The notes under the pieces are model-generated. The model ran no database searches. It was not told the DNA's origin and saw nothing but the letters and a program-made list of their open reading frames with translations. Made by a program: the position numbers and the translations under genes. From contig JAJCZU010000003.1 of NCBI GenBank assembly GCA_029262235.1, positions 248,001 through 312,000 on the forward strand: DNA of 64,000 bases, written 5' to 3'. Below, one piece after another: positions 16,672 through 25,908 of the stretch (within the stretch, counting starts at the first letter, position 1; the number at the start of each line of letters is the position of its first letter). Source of the DNA: Candidatus Eiseniibacteriota bacterium. GTDB lineage: Bacteria > Orphanbacterota > Orphanbacteria > Orphanbacterales > Orphanbacteraceae.

Positions 16672-18050
16672 CTTCCGGAATGAAAAAGCTCGACGTTCTG
16701 AAGAAGTACGACCGCCCGGGGCCGCGCTACACGTCGTACCCCACCGCGGTCGAGTTTCATGAAGAATACGGCACAGGCGCCTATGAAAAGACGCTGGCGC
16801 ACGCGAACAGCGAGCCGAACGAACCGCTTTCACTTTATACGCACCTGCCGTTCTGCGAAGAGCGCTGCACGTTCTGCGGCTGTCACGTCATCATCACGAA
16901 GAAGCGCGACGTAACGAGCAAGTACCTGCAGTACCTCGACCGCGAAATCGCGATGGTCGCCGCGCGCCTGCCCGACCGCCGCGGCGTGATCCAGTTCCAC
17001 TGGGGCGGCGGCACGCCGTCGTACCAGAGCGTTGCCGAAATGGAACACCTGTTCGAAACGTTCCGCACGCACTTTCAATTTCTGCCGGGCGCCGAGATCG
17101 CGCTCGAGGTCGACCCGCGCGTTACGACCTTCGAACAGATCGACGTACTCGCGAAGCTCGGCTTCAACCGCATCAGCATGGGCGTGCAGGACTTTACGCA
17201 TAAAGTGCAGGAGACGATCAATCGCGTCCAGAGCGTCGAACAGACGCGCGCACTTTACGAGCACTGTTTGAAGCGCGGGTTCGAGTCGATCAACATCGAT
17301 CTGATCTACGGGCTGCCGCATCAAACGGAAAGTTCGTTCGCGGAAACGGTCGACACCGTGATCGCGATGCGGCCCGGGCGGGTGGCCGTGTACTCCTTCG
17401 CGTTCGTGCCGTGGAAGAGCGGCCAGCAGAAGGCGTTCGACGAGGGCGACCTGCCCGGTCCCGAAACGAAGCTGCGGCTTTTTCACGGCGCCATGGAGCA
17501 GTTCATGGCCGCGGGGTACGAGCAGATCGGCATGGACCACTTCGCGCTGCCCGACGACGAACTCGCGCGGGCGCGCAACAAGCACGAGCTCCATCGCAAC
17601 TTCATGGGCTACACCACGAAGCCGGCGAACGGCATGCTGGGCTTCGGGATCTCGTCGATCGGCGACATCTCGGGCGCGTTCGTGCAGAACGAAAAGAAAC
17701 TGAGCCGCTACTATCAGGCAGTCGATGCGGATCGTCTGCCCGTGCTCAGGGGCTTCGAACTGAGCGATGACGACAGGATCCGGCGCCATGTGATTTCGGA
17801 ACTCATGTGCAACTTCCATCTCGATGTGCGCGCGCTCGAAAAGCGGTTCGGGATCGTTTTCGCGAGCTACTTCGCGCGCGAGCGGGACGAGCTGCGGGAA
17901 CCGGCGCGCCACGGTTTTCTCTCGATCGCGGACAACGCGATTCAGGTCTCGGAACTCGGCCGTCTCATCATTCGGAATATCTGCATGGTGTTCGATATCT
18001 ACCTGCGTGAGAAAAGCGACGACAGCCGCGTTTTCTCGAGGACGATCTGA
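16668..18050 (+). CDS. hemN: Oxygen-independent coproporphyrinogen III oxidase
   Basis: This 460-residue radical SAM enzyme oxidatively decarboxylates coproporphyrinogen III to protoporphyrinogen IX. The motif CEERCTFCGC has C63, C67, C70 and the fourth Cys C72, as in E. coli HemN. FHWGGGTPSYQ and INIDLIYGLPHQT are also diagnostic, and the C-terminal HemN domain is present. It starts at ATG 16668 behind GGAGAAGG inside the hemE end (4-bp overlap), and its TGA shares one base with the next ATG. Confidence 0.96.
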   Translation: MTSGMKKLDVLKKYDRPGPRYTSYPTAVEFHEEYGTGAYEKTLAHANSEPNEPLSLYTHLPFCEERCTFCGCHVIITKKRDVTSKYLQYLDREIAMVAARLPDRRGVIQFHWGGGTPSYQSVAEMEHLFETFRTHFQFLPGAEIALEVDPRVTTFEQIDVLAKLGFNRISMGVQDFTHKVQETINRVQSVEQTRALYEHCLKRGFESINIDLIYGLPHQTESSFAETVDTVIAMRPGRVAVYSFAFVPWKSGQQKAFDEGDLPGPETKLRLFHGAMEQFMAAGYEQIGMDHFALPDDELARARNKHELHRNFMGYTTKPANGMLGFGISSIGDISGAFVQNEKKLSRYYQAVDADRLPVLRGFELSDDDRIRRHVISELMCNFHLDVRALEKRFGIVFASYFARERDELREPARHGFLSIADNAIQVSELGRLIIRNICMVFDIYLREKSDDSRVFSRTI

Positions 18051-19399
18051 TGCCTGCCCCCGTTGTCGTTGTCGGCGCCGGAATCGCCGGCCTCTCTTTC
18101 GCGCTCGGCCTTCGTACGAAGCGGGACGTGGTCGTGCTCGAGGCGGGCGACCGCGCGGGCGGCCTGATCCGCACCGACCGCGAAGAGGGCTACCAGTGCG
18201 AATGGGCCGCCAACGGATTCCTGTTCGACGGGGATTTCACGAAGGGGCCGGGGCTCGTGCTGAAAGAGCTCGGGCTCGAAAACGAGATCGTGACGAGCGC
18301 GGATGCCGCGCGTAAACGCTATCTGATTCATCGCGGTGCGCTGACACCGCTTCCCACCGGCCCGCTTGCGTTCTTTCGCTCGCCGCTGCTCTCCGCCGGG
18401 GCGAAACTGCGCACGTTTCGTGAACCGTGGGTCAAAACGCCGCCTCCCGCAGACGGCAACGAGTCGGTGCACGCGTTTCTCGCGCGCCGTTTCGGGGTGG
18501 GCATTGCCGACGCGTTCGCCGACTCGATCGTGTCGGGCGTGTTCGCGGGCGACGCGAAGGCGCTTACGATGCGCGGAGCATTCCCGCGCGCGACCGACGC
18601 CGAAGCCGCGGCCGGAAGCGTGATCAAGGGGATGAAGAGCGGCGGGAAGCCGGGCAAGCTGACGTCGTTCCGCGGCGGCATGCAGACGCTCATCGACCGC
18701 ATGGCGGGCGACCTGGGCAACTCGCTGCGACTGCATGCCGAAGTGAGCGCGATCGAGCCGCACGAAAACGGTGTGACGGTTCGTGTGAACGGGGACGCGA
18801 TCGAGGCCTCGGACGTCGTGCTCGCGACGCCGCCCGGCCGGACGGCGTCGCTGATCGCGCCGATCAACCAGGACTCTGCGCGCGATCTCCGGAGCATTCG
18901 TTCTGCGCGCGTGGCAGTTCTCGTGACGGGGTTTCGCAGGGAACAGGTGCGGACGCCCGTCGACGGTTTCGGATTTCTCGTGCCGCGCCGCGAAAAGATG
19001 CGCATTCTCGGTTCGCTCTGGACGTCGAGCATTTTCCCCGGCACCGCCCCCGAGGGACGCGTGCTGTTCCGGACGATGATCGGAGGGATGCACGACCCGA
19101 AGGCGCTCACGCTGCCCGGGCGCGCGCTGCTGCCGATCGCGCTCCGCGAGCTGCATGACGTGATGGGGATCGACGGCGACCCCGAGTTCATGAGGGTCTA
19201 CAAGCACGACCCGGGGATTCCGCAGTACGAAGCGGGACACGAAGAGATCGTGAAGCGCGTGGCATCGCGCCTCGGTCCGCGCGTTTCGATGATCGGGAAC
19301 GGGTGTGACGGTGTGTCGGTGGCGAAACTGCTTCTGCTCTACGAACGCGGGCTCGCGTTTCAGACTCAGGCGGGGACGCGCGCCGGGGTTGCGGGCTGA
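18050..19399 (+). CDS. hemY: Protoporphyrinogen oxidase (FAD-dependent)
   Basis: This 449-residue flavoprotein opens with PVVVVGAGIAGLSFALGLR, the dinucleotide-binding GxGxxG, then VLEAGDRAGGLIRT. The rest follows the amine-oxidase/HemY layout, including the SVIKGMKSGGKPGKLTSFRGG block typical of protoporphyrinogen oxidases. It catalyses the step after HemN, giving protoporphyrin IX. The ATG at 18050 overlaps the hemN stop by one base. The 3' end overlaps the convergent selenophosphate synthetase gene by 34 bp. Confidence 0.93.
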   Translation: MPAPVVVVGAGIAGLSFALGLRTKRDVVVLEAGDRAGGLIRTDREEGYQCEWAANGFLFDGDFTKGPGLVLKELGLENEIVTSADAARKRYLIHRGALTPLPTGPLAFFRSPLLSAGAKLRTFREPWVKTPPPADGNESVHAFLARRFGVGIADAFADSIVSGVFAGDAKALTMRGAFPRATDAEAAAGSVIKGMKSGGKPGKLTSFRGGMQTLIDRMAGDLGNSLRLHAEVSAIEPHENGVTVRVNGDAIEASDVVLATPPGRTASLIAPINQDSARDLRSIRSARVAVLVTGFRREQVRTPVDGFGFLVPRREKMRILGSLWTSSIFPGTAPEGRVLFRTMIGGMHDPKALTLPGRALLPIALRELHDVMGIDGDPEFMRVYKHDPGIPQYEAGHEEIVKRVASRLGPRVSMIGNGCDGVSVAKLLLLYERGLAFQTQAGTRAGVAG

Positions 19400-21687
19400 G
19401 CTCGTGCCGCGCCCTTCTGCGATTCGACTTCGATCACGCCTTTCCGCTTCGTAACATTCCCGACTACGCACGCCGACTCGTAACCCGCCGCCTTCAGCTG
19501 TTCCACCACGCGCGCGGCGTCGCTTTCACTGACCGCAGCGAGAAGACCGCCCGCCGTCTGCGGGTCGAAGAGCAGCGTGCCGAGCGGCTCCGTGCCGCCG
19601 ACCACGCTCCAGCGCGCCAGTACGCGTTCCCGATTCGCGGGATCGATCGTGCTTTTCGTGCCGCGCAGCGACGCCATGCGCGCGCCTTCGAGCACGGGAA
19701 TTGCCGATCCGATGAGCCGTGCCCCGACGCCGTCGTTTGCATCCGTACCGCGGCCTGCGTCAGTACTCCGGCTCGCCTCGAGCATCTCGGCCAGATGGCC
19801 GAGCAGGCCGAACCCGGTGACGTCCGTAAGGGCGTGTGCGGTTCCGCCTGCCAGTACGCCCGCTGCGGCTTCGTTCGACTGCAGCATCGACGCGAGCGCC
19901 CCTTCGATCGTGCGCCCCGGCGCTTCCGAGCGCATGTCGGCCGCCCAGAGCACGCCGGTGCCGATCGATTTCGTGAGGATCAGGGCGTCGCCCGGTCGGG
20001 CCCCCCCCTTGGTCGCGACGCGCGCCTCTTCGATCAGGCCCGTCATCGAAACGCCCACGGTGATCTCACTTCCCTCGGTCGTATGGCCGCCGACCAGCGT
20101 GGCGCCCATGCGGTTCAGCTCCTCCACGATCCCGGTCATCACGAGCCGGAAGTCTTCCTGCATGAGCGCATTGCTCGCGAACGGAATCGTGACGTTCGCG
20201 AGTGCCGTGTCGGGCGTCGCGCCCATCGCGAAGAGATCGGACGCCGCGTGCAGTGTCGCGATGCGCCCCATGAGATACGGGTCGTCGACGAACGCGCGAA
20301 ACGAGTCGACGGTCTGGACCGTCGCGAAGCCCTCGGGAATGCGCACCACGGCCGCGTCATCCGGCGTGTCGAGCCCGCGCAGCACGCGCGGATTCTCGTG
20401 AAGCGTGAGGGTGCGCAGGGTGTCGGCGAGCAGGAGGCCGCTCACTTTCGAACCGCATCCCGCGCAGCGCATACCGTCGGTTCTATCAGAGTCCCTGTCA
20501 GAATCCTCGTCGGCTGGCGTTTCTCCCGCGCGCATCATGACGGGAGACGGCCCGAGCGTGGCCGGGTCGAACTTGCGCATCCACCGGCGATCGATCCAGT
20601 CCTTTAATTTCCAGACCCAGCGGCCCCGGGGCGCAAACCCCTTGTAGCTTCCGATGGCCGACCCGTCGCCCGTCATGAGCAGCGCCAGGAAGCCGGACTG
20701 CGGTTCATACGCGCGAAGCGGGCTGTCTGTCACCATGGCCGCGAGGTTTTCCGCGAGCACGGGGCCCTGGCGCACGGCATAGACGCCCGCTTTCGGGACG
20801 GCGGGATGTTCGTCGATGTGAATCATGTCGCCGGCGGCGAAGATGGCCTCGTCGTCGATCGACTGCAGCGTTTTCTTCACACGAATGAAGCCGTGGGGAT
20901 CCTGCGCGAGACCGAACGCGTTCTGCGCGGGCTGCGCGCCGCCCCCGGTCGCCCAGAGGAGCAGATCATACGGAACCGCGTCGCCGTCCTCACAGGCGAT
21001 GGCGCCCGGCTTGACGCGCTCGATCACGGCCCCGAGCCGGAGCGTGATGCCGTGCGAGGCGAGCGCGCGTTCGATCGCCCGACGAACGGCCGTCGGCTGA
21101 TCGGGGAGCACCTGCTCGCCGCGGTCGATCAGAGTGACCGCCGTGTCGGCGATTCTTCGCCCGAAGCGCGCGCGCATCGCGAACGCGAGTTCCACGCCGG
21201 CCGCGCCGGCGCCCACCACAACGATCCGGATCGCGTTCTGATTCGCGAAGTTCTTTTCGAAGGTTTCCACTTTGTCGAGGAGAAGCCCGATCGGGCGGGT
21301 CAGGATCGCGTTTTCGCGAACGCCGGGAATGTCCGTGCCTCGCGTGACCGAACCGATGTCGAGCGACAGGAGATCGTAGCGAAGCGGCGGGCGGCCTTCG
21401 ATCTGCACATGGCGCCGGCTGCGGTCGAGCCCCGTCACGCGGCCCTGCACGAACCGCACGCCCGCCCAGCGCGTGAGCTGCACGAGATCCACTTCGGTCT
21501 CGCCGGCCTTGTAGAGTCCCGCCAGAGCGCCCGGGAGCATGCCGGAATAGAACGCCGTGGGCCCGTCCGAAACGAGCGTGATCCGGAGCGTGCGCGGCCC
21601 TTTCATGGCCAGCGCCTTCAGAACCTGCACATGCGCGTGGCCGCCGCCGACCAGCACGAGTTCCCTGTTTTTCTTCACGGTACGCAT
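19366..21687 (-). CDS. selD: FAD/NAD oxidoreductase fused to selenophosphate synthetase
   Basis: This 773-residue protein has two enzymes in one chain. Residues 1-~375 form an NDH-2-like pyridine nucleotide-disulfide oxidoreductase (LVLVGGGHAHV, IVVVGAGAAGVELAFAMRAR, AIFAAGDM). Residues ~400-750 are SelD, which makes selenophosphate from selenide and ATP. The catalytic pair is C411 and K414 in AGCGSK, so Cys replaces Sec. I chose ATG 21687 (MRTVKKNREL); longer in-frame starts would run into the upstream terminator. Such fusions are known in several bacteria, where the flavoprotein may supply reduced selenium. The tail end overlaps hemY. Confidence 0.92.
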   Translation of the reverse strand: MRTVKKNRELVLVGGGHAHVQVLKALAMKGPRTLRITLVSDGPTAFYSGMLPGALAGLYKAGETEVDLVQLTRWAGVRFVQGRVTGLDRSRRHVQIEGRPPLRYDLLSLDIGSVTRGTDIPGVRENAILTRPIGLLLDKVETFEKNFANQNAIRIVVVGAGAAGVELAFAMRARFGRRIADTAVTLIDRGEQVLPDQPTAVRRAIERALASHGITLRLGAVIERVKPGAIACEDGDAVPYDLLLWATGGGAQPAQNAFGLAQDPHGFIRVKKTLQSIDDEAIFAAGDMIHIDEHPAVPKAGVYAVRQGPVLAENLAAMVTDSPLRAYEPQSGFLALLMTGDGSAIGSYKGFAPRGRWVWKLKDWIDRRWMRKFDPATLGPSPVMMRAGETPADEDSDRDSDRTDGMRCAGCGSKVSGLLLADTLRTLTLHENPRVLRGLDTPDDAAVVRIPEGFATVQTVDSFRAFVDDPYLMGRIATLHAASDLFAMGATPDTALANVTIPFASNALMQEDFRLVMTGIVEELNRMGATLVGGHTTEGSEITVGVSMTGLIEEARVATKGGARPGDALILTKSIGTGVLWAADMRSEAPGRTIEGALASMLQSNEAAAGVLAGGTAHALTDVTGFGLLGHLAEMLEASRSTDAGRGTDANDGVGARLIGSAIPVLEGARMASLRGTKSTIDPANRERVLARWSVVGGTEPLGTLLFDPQTAGGLLAAVSESDAARVVEQLKAAGYESACVVGNVTKRKGVIEVESQKGAARAQPATPARVPA

Positions 21688-21703
21688 TTCACTCGAGTCT
21701 AAC

Positions 21704-21734
21704 AAAAAAAGGGGTGTGCCCGAAGACACACCCC
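21704..21734 (-). terminator. Intrinsic terminator after the cohesin-like gene
   Basis: On the minus strand, GGGGTGTG (21734-21727) pairs with CACACCCC (21718-21711) around an 8-nt loop and is followed by seven Ts. It ends the M36/cohesin operon. It lies only 17 bp before the selD-fusion ATG, so that gene needs read-through or a promoter inside this element. Confidence 0.85.
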
Positions 21735-21758
21735 CAGCGATCCGAACGGGATCGTGAT

Positions 21759-22535
21759 TCAGCGAATCAGCGTCATGCGCCGCGAAATGCGGGCGCCGTC
21801 GCCTTCGAAGCGATAGAAATAGACGCCGGAAGAGACCGCGTCGCCGCTTTCGTCGACGCCGCGCCATTCGGCCGTGTGCGTCCCGGCTTCCCGCGTTTCG
21901 TTGACCAGGCGCTTCACATGGCGACCGGACACATCGTAGATGTCGATGCGGACCGGGGCCGCGTTCGCGAGTTGATAGCGAATCGTGGTCGTCGGATTGA
22001 ACGGATTCGGCACATTCGCGAGAAGCGCCGTACGACTCGGAATCGTTTTCAGCGTGACCGGATTCTCCGCGCTTACCTGCGTATCCGGCTGCCAGTTTTC
22101 GTCCCCCGTCTGGAACGAAACGAGCGCCACGTCGGTGCGCGCCGGATCCAGAACCCGGAACGTCACGGTGCCGACCTCGGCGCGGTCCACAGCACGGGGA
22201 CCCGCGCTCGTGGCGGTCGTGATGTCGACGAGCTTCTTGTCGGTCCGTACGAACGGCCCGAGCACGAGCGGGTCGGCGAACAGGTCGCCGGCTTCGAAGC
22301 CGACGAACTCGAGCGCGTCCGTGTCGTACGCGAGATCGAAATGAACGGCCTGCACGGCGGCAAGATCCGCTGCCCCGATCTGCACCGTCATCGTGGCGCC
22401 GCGCTCGAACTTGAGCGCCGCCTCATCGGGGGCGCCGGCCGTAACGAACGGGCGTGCCGCGCTGTTGGAGCCCGCGAACGCGGTCCCGGCAAGGACCGTC
22501 ATGCAGGCGAGTATGGTGATCTTCGTATATTTCAT
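21759..22535 (-). CDS. Secreted cohesin-like domain protein with FlgD-type C-terminal sorting domain
   Basis: This 258-residue protein has a signal peptide (1-~22). Residues ~40-150 look like a cohesin domain (VQAVHFDLAYDTDALEFVGFEAGDLF, then VGTVTFRVLDP). The C-terminal ~85 residues are a FlgD-like Ig module (NVPNPFNPTTTIRYQLANAA, GRHVKRLVNE, GVYFYRFEG) used for surface attachment or secretion in FCB-type bacteria. The start is ATG 22535, with GGAGG overlapping the stop of the upstream peptidase gene 9 bp away, so the two are translationally coupled. Cohesins bind dockerins, and the upstream protein ends in a dockerin-like pair of loops. A matched anchor/client pair is the natural reading (inference). 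Confidence 0.82.
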   Translation of the reverse strand: MKYTKITILACMTVLAGTAFAGSNSAARPFVTAGAPDEAALKFERGATMTVQIGAADLAAVQAVHFDLAYDTDALEFVGFEAGDLFADPLVLGPFVRTDKKLVDITTATSAGPRAVDRAEVGTVTFRVLDPARTDVALVSFQTGDENWQPDTQVSAENPVTLKTIPSRTALLANVPNPFNPTTTIRYQLANAAPVRIDIYDVSGRHVKRLVNETREAGTHTAEWRGVDESGDAVSSGVYFYRFEGDGARISRRMTLIR

Positions 22536-22544
22536 GATGTCCTC

Positions 22545-25500
22545 CTACGGGCACTTCGCGTTGTTGAACAGGAGCGGCAGATACTTCAGCGTGTCGAAGA
22601 AGTTCACATCGTTCGCGGGGTCGCGATCGAAGTTTCCGCACGTTCCGGTACCGACGTTCAGTTCCGGCAGGTAGAGAAACGTATCCATGAAGTTCGTCTC
22701 GTTGTCGCCGTTCAGGTCGTTCGACGTCATGAACGAATTCGTTCCGGCCGCAAGCGCCGTAGACTCCACGGTGGCCGTGATCGCGAGGTTACCACATCCG
22801 GCGATGTTCGCGATCTGAATGACCGTTTCTCCGTTCAAGTCCGTGGCCGCGGTCGAAGCGAACGACGCCGTGTTCGTGCCCGACGCGCAGAAACGAATGG
22901 CGCCGCCGTTGCTCGACGCGCCCACGATGTCCACCGTGACGTCGCCCGCCGCGATGCCCTGCATCGGGTTGTTCGCGCCGTCGCGCACGGTCACCGTGAT
23001 CGTGAGAGTCGAATCGCCGTTCCCGTCCGGGCTGATGAACAGTCCCGTGTTGGCGCTCACAGAAGAATTCGACGCGCTTACGACAGCACCGGCCGCCGAA
23101 CAGATCGAGAAGTCGTCGAGCGCGGCTTCGACGAGCGAACCGTCGCCTTCGTCGCTTGCGATGTACCGGAACTGCACGGTGCTCGTCAGCGAGATGTAGT
23201 CGTTCAGCCGGAACGTATGTTCGGTCCAGCTGTTCGCACTTGCGGTGGTGTTCTCGAGATCGACCCAGCCGCCCCCGTCGTTGACGGAAACCTGCCAGAT
23301 GTCGTTTCCGGGCGAGCCGCCGAGATTGTTCGTGTACCAGCGCCAGTATGTGACGATCGCGATCGTGCTGCCGGACAGATCGAACACCGGCGAATAGAGC
23401 GATGTCTTGCCGCCGTCGATGTCGAACGATCCGGCGCTCGTGCCTGCCGCAAGCTGCGTTGCCCAGCAGTCGGTCCCCGCTGCGGTGTGATCGTCTTCCG
23501 TCTGACACTGGCCGCCGTTCGTCGTCCCCTGCGGGTCGCCGCGTTCCCATGCGCCCGTTGTGGCGTCGTCGGTCGCTTCGTTATCGACTGTCCACCCCTG
23601 GTCGGTTTCGAAGTCGTCCGTAATCGAACAGACGAACGTGCCGACGAGGAAGCTGTGGAAGTTTGTCGGCGCCAGCGTCGGATCCGTCGTGTTCGCGGCG
23701 TTGTTGTCTTCCGCATAGATGTAGTAGTCGACCATCGAGCCGACGGCCTGCGCCGGGATCTGGCCCGTGTAGCTGTCGCCGCCGTTCGCTGTAACGCCCA
23801 CGCTCGTGAACGCTCCGCCGTCGACACGGTAGAACACTTCTGTCGCGCCGACGTTGATCGCCACGTCACTCGTGATCGTCGCCGTGATGTCGATCGGAAG
23901 CGTCGCGTTCAGGTGTTCCGAAACCGGCGTATGCACGATCGAAACGGGCGTCACGATGGCCGGGCACGAGAATCCGTGATTCGAAGCGCCGACGCACCAT
24001 GCGGCGTAGTTCGGAACGCCGTTCGTGAGGTCGCCGTCGTTATCGACGGCCATGAAGGTCCAGAGAACCTGGTCTTCTTCGGTCTGCGGAAGCCCGAGGC
24101 GCCGCGCGAAGTGCCAGCCGAGCGCCGCGATACTGTCGGCTTCGGCTTGCGGCAGCGTGCTCTGGAGCTCCTGCCAGGAATCCCAGATGAACCCGGCGAT
24201 GATCTGGCCGCCCGTGTGCGTGTTCGACCAGTCGCCCGGATACTGCAGCGTGTTATCGGCATTGCGAATGCCAGAAACGCAGTTCCCGGTGAAGAAGCCG
24301 AGTCCGATGATGCTTTCGCGCGTCAGCAGAATCGCGGCACAGTCGCCGTTCCCTTCGTGAAGTGAAGAACGCGGCTGCGACGCGCTCGGATAGATCTGGT
24401 CCGTGATGCCGTGGCCGTATTCGTGATAGCCGACGTCCGCGAGCTGACCCGTGTTGCCGTAGGTCGCGCTTTCTTCGCAGAAGTTGATGCTGCGATCGCC
24501 GAACGAGTACCACGCGTTCCCGGGGCAGAAGCCGTCGGTGCGTTCGACTACGCACGGCGCCTGATAGTCCATCTCCGTGAACGTGGGGTCGACGTTCAGC
24601 AGCCAGTCGTGCTGACGGTTGATGTGATGGAACATGTCGCGTTCCGATGCGAGCGAGTTCGCGTCGTCCCAGTCGATCGTGAGGGGCGTGCCGGGCGTGA
24701 TCGTGCCCGCCTGCGAGCCGTTCGCGCCGGCGCCCGTAAAGCGATCGATCGCGATCCAGGGCCCGTCGAAGGTCGTCGTGAACGAGCGGTCGTCCGTGCC
24801 GCCGTACGTAAGCGAAAAGTCGCCGTTCGCGTCACTCGTTGCCGTACCGACGCCCGTAACGGCGACGTCCTGATGCGGCATGACCGAAGCGGGCGTATTC
24901 GGATCGCACCCGCCTACGTAAATGTGGGCGTCGCCCTGCGTATTGCCTGTGATATCGAGCGTCTGGATCATGTTGTAACGCCAGAGGATCTCGCCGTTCT
25001 GCGCGTCGACGTAGGTGACCCAGTTGCCGAGCGGGCTCATGACATCGAGGTCGAATCGCCACGCCAGCCTGTACTGAAGCGCGCGCTCTTCGCCCGTTTC
25101 TTCGCGAACGGGAAGGATCACGAGCTCTTCATAATAGAGGCGGTCTGTGGGCGCGCCGAAATTGATATCGTTCTGCGCGATCAGCAGTGCGGTGTTCCTG
25201 TCGACCGAGGGCGTGGTCGTGATGTCGACGTCCGGGAACAGGTCAGCCCCCGCCGCGAACACGCGTCCGCTCTCCATGAAGAGCGAGTAGGCGCGACCGC
25301 CGACGACGCGGATGTCGTTTTTCGTCTGGTCGTAGTGCACGGCGTACTTGCCGAGGCCGTTTCGCACGGTGCTCTCGCGCAGTTCGTTCGCCGCGACCGG
25401 GTAGATTTCGGGATGCGCGTTCACGAACTGGCGTGATGCCGCGCTCGCTTCGAACTCGCTCGAGAGCGGGCTTGCGAACTGCGCGCCCGATCCGTACACA

Positions 25501-25769
25501 TGGTGCAGCGTTCCGGTGAGCGCGTTCCGGCGGAAATGCCATTCGCCGCCATGCATGCTTTCCATCGCCGCCATCGGCGATGCTTTTGCCTGCGCCGGCA
25601 TCGCGTCGACCGGTTCGATCCACAGGTCTTCGTTCGCGATCCAGCCCGGGCGCGGGATCTCGTAGGGACTTCGGGGCGCATTCTCCGGTTCCGTGAACGC
25701 AAGCGCGCCCGTGGCGGAAGCGAGTAGAAGTACGCCCGGGATGCCGAGCCTCGATAACGAGAATTTCAT
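22545..25769 (-). CDS. Secreted M36 (fungalysin-type) metallopeptidase ending in dockerin-like repeats
   Basis: This protein of about 1074 residues starts at ATG 25769, right after AAGGAG, with a signal peptide to ~24. An FTP-type propeptide precedes the catalytic domain. HEYGH at 449-453 gives the zinc ligands and catalytic Glu, and HEGNGDCAA (E472) the third ligand, as in M36. A beta-rich jelly-roll (about 770-930, starting DDFETDQGW) and an Ig-like domain follow. The last ~60 residues carry two Ca-binding loops, DLNGDNETNFMD and DRDPANDVNFFD, as in type I dockerins. There is no FlgD-type sorting domain of its own; the next gene encodes a cohesin with one. Confidence 0.88.
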   Translation of the reverse strand: MKFSLSRLGIPGVLLLASATGALAFTEPENAPRSPYEIPRPGWIANEDLWIEPVDAMPAQAKASPMAAMESMHGGEWHFRRNALTGTLHHVYGSGAQFASPLSSEFEASAASRQFVNAHPEIYPVAANELRESTVRNGLGKYAVHYDQTKNDIRVVGGRAYSLFMESGRVFAAGADLFPDVDITTTPSVDRNTALLIAQNDINFGAPTDRLYYEELVILPVREETGEERALQYRLAWRFDLDVMSPLGNWVTYVDAQNGEILWRYNMIQTLDITGNTQGDAHIYVGGCDPNTPASVMPHQDVAVTGVGTATSDANGDFSLTYGGTDDRSFTTTFDGPWIAIDRFTGAGANGSQAGTITPGTPLTIDWDDANSLASERDMFHHINRQHDWLLNVDPTFTEMDYQAPCVVERTDGFCPGNAWYSFGDRSINFCEESATYGNTGQLADVGYHEYGHGITDQIYPSASQPRSSLHEGNGDCAAILLTRESIIGLGFFTGNCVSGIRNADNTLQYPGDWSNTHTGGQIIAGFIWDSWQELQSTLPQAEADSIAALGWHFARRLGLPQTEEDQVLWTFMAVDNDGDLTNGVPNYAAWCVGASNHGFSCPAIVTPVSIVHTPVSEHLNATLPIDITATITSDVAINVGATEVFYRVDGGAFTSVGVTANGGDSYTGQIPAQAVGSMVDYYIYAEDNNAANTTDPTLAPTNFHSFLVGTFVCSITDDFETDQGWTVDNEATDDATTGAWERGDPQGTTNGGQCQTEDDHTAAGTDCWATQLAAGTSAGSFDIDGGKTSLYSPVFDLSGSTIAIVTYWRWYTNNLGGSPGNDIWQVSVNDGGGWVDLENTTASANSWTEHTFRLNDYISLTSTVQFRYIASDEGDGSLVEAALDDFSICSAAGAVVSASNSSVSANTGLFISPDGNGDSTLTITVTVRDGANNPMQGIAAGDVTVDIVGASSNGGAIRFCASGTNTASFASTAATDLNGETVIQIANIAGCGNLAITATVESTALAAGTNSFMTSNDLNGDNETNFMDTFLYLPELNVGTGTCGNFDRDPANDVNFFDTLKYLPLLFNNAKCP

Positions 25770-25908
25770 CCCTGCTCCTTTCTCTGGGGTGCAGCCCGGC
25801 CGGCCGAACGGAGTTCGCCGCAACCGATCGGGACATAGTGATACTGATTGCACGGGAGAGTGCAGATTCCGTTTGCCCGGGGGATGGCAGAAAGGATATG
25901 CTTCAACC

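Noticed and set aside
21714-24365. 883-residue plus-strand frame antisense to the cohesin and M36 genes
   Set aside because: It has the same Arg/Val/Ala-rich antisense composition and no motif. The minus-strand genes have signal peptides, catalytic motifs and ribosome sites.
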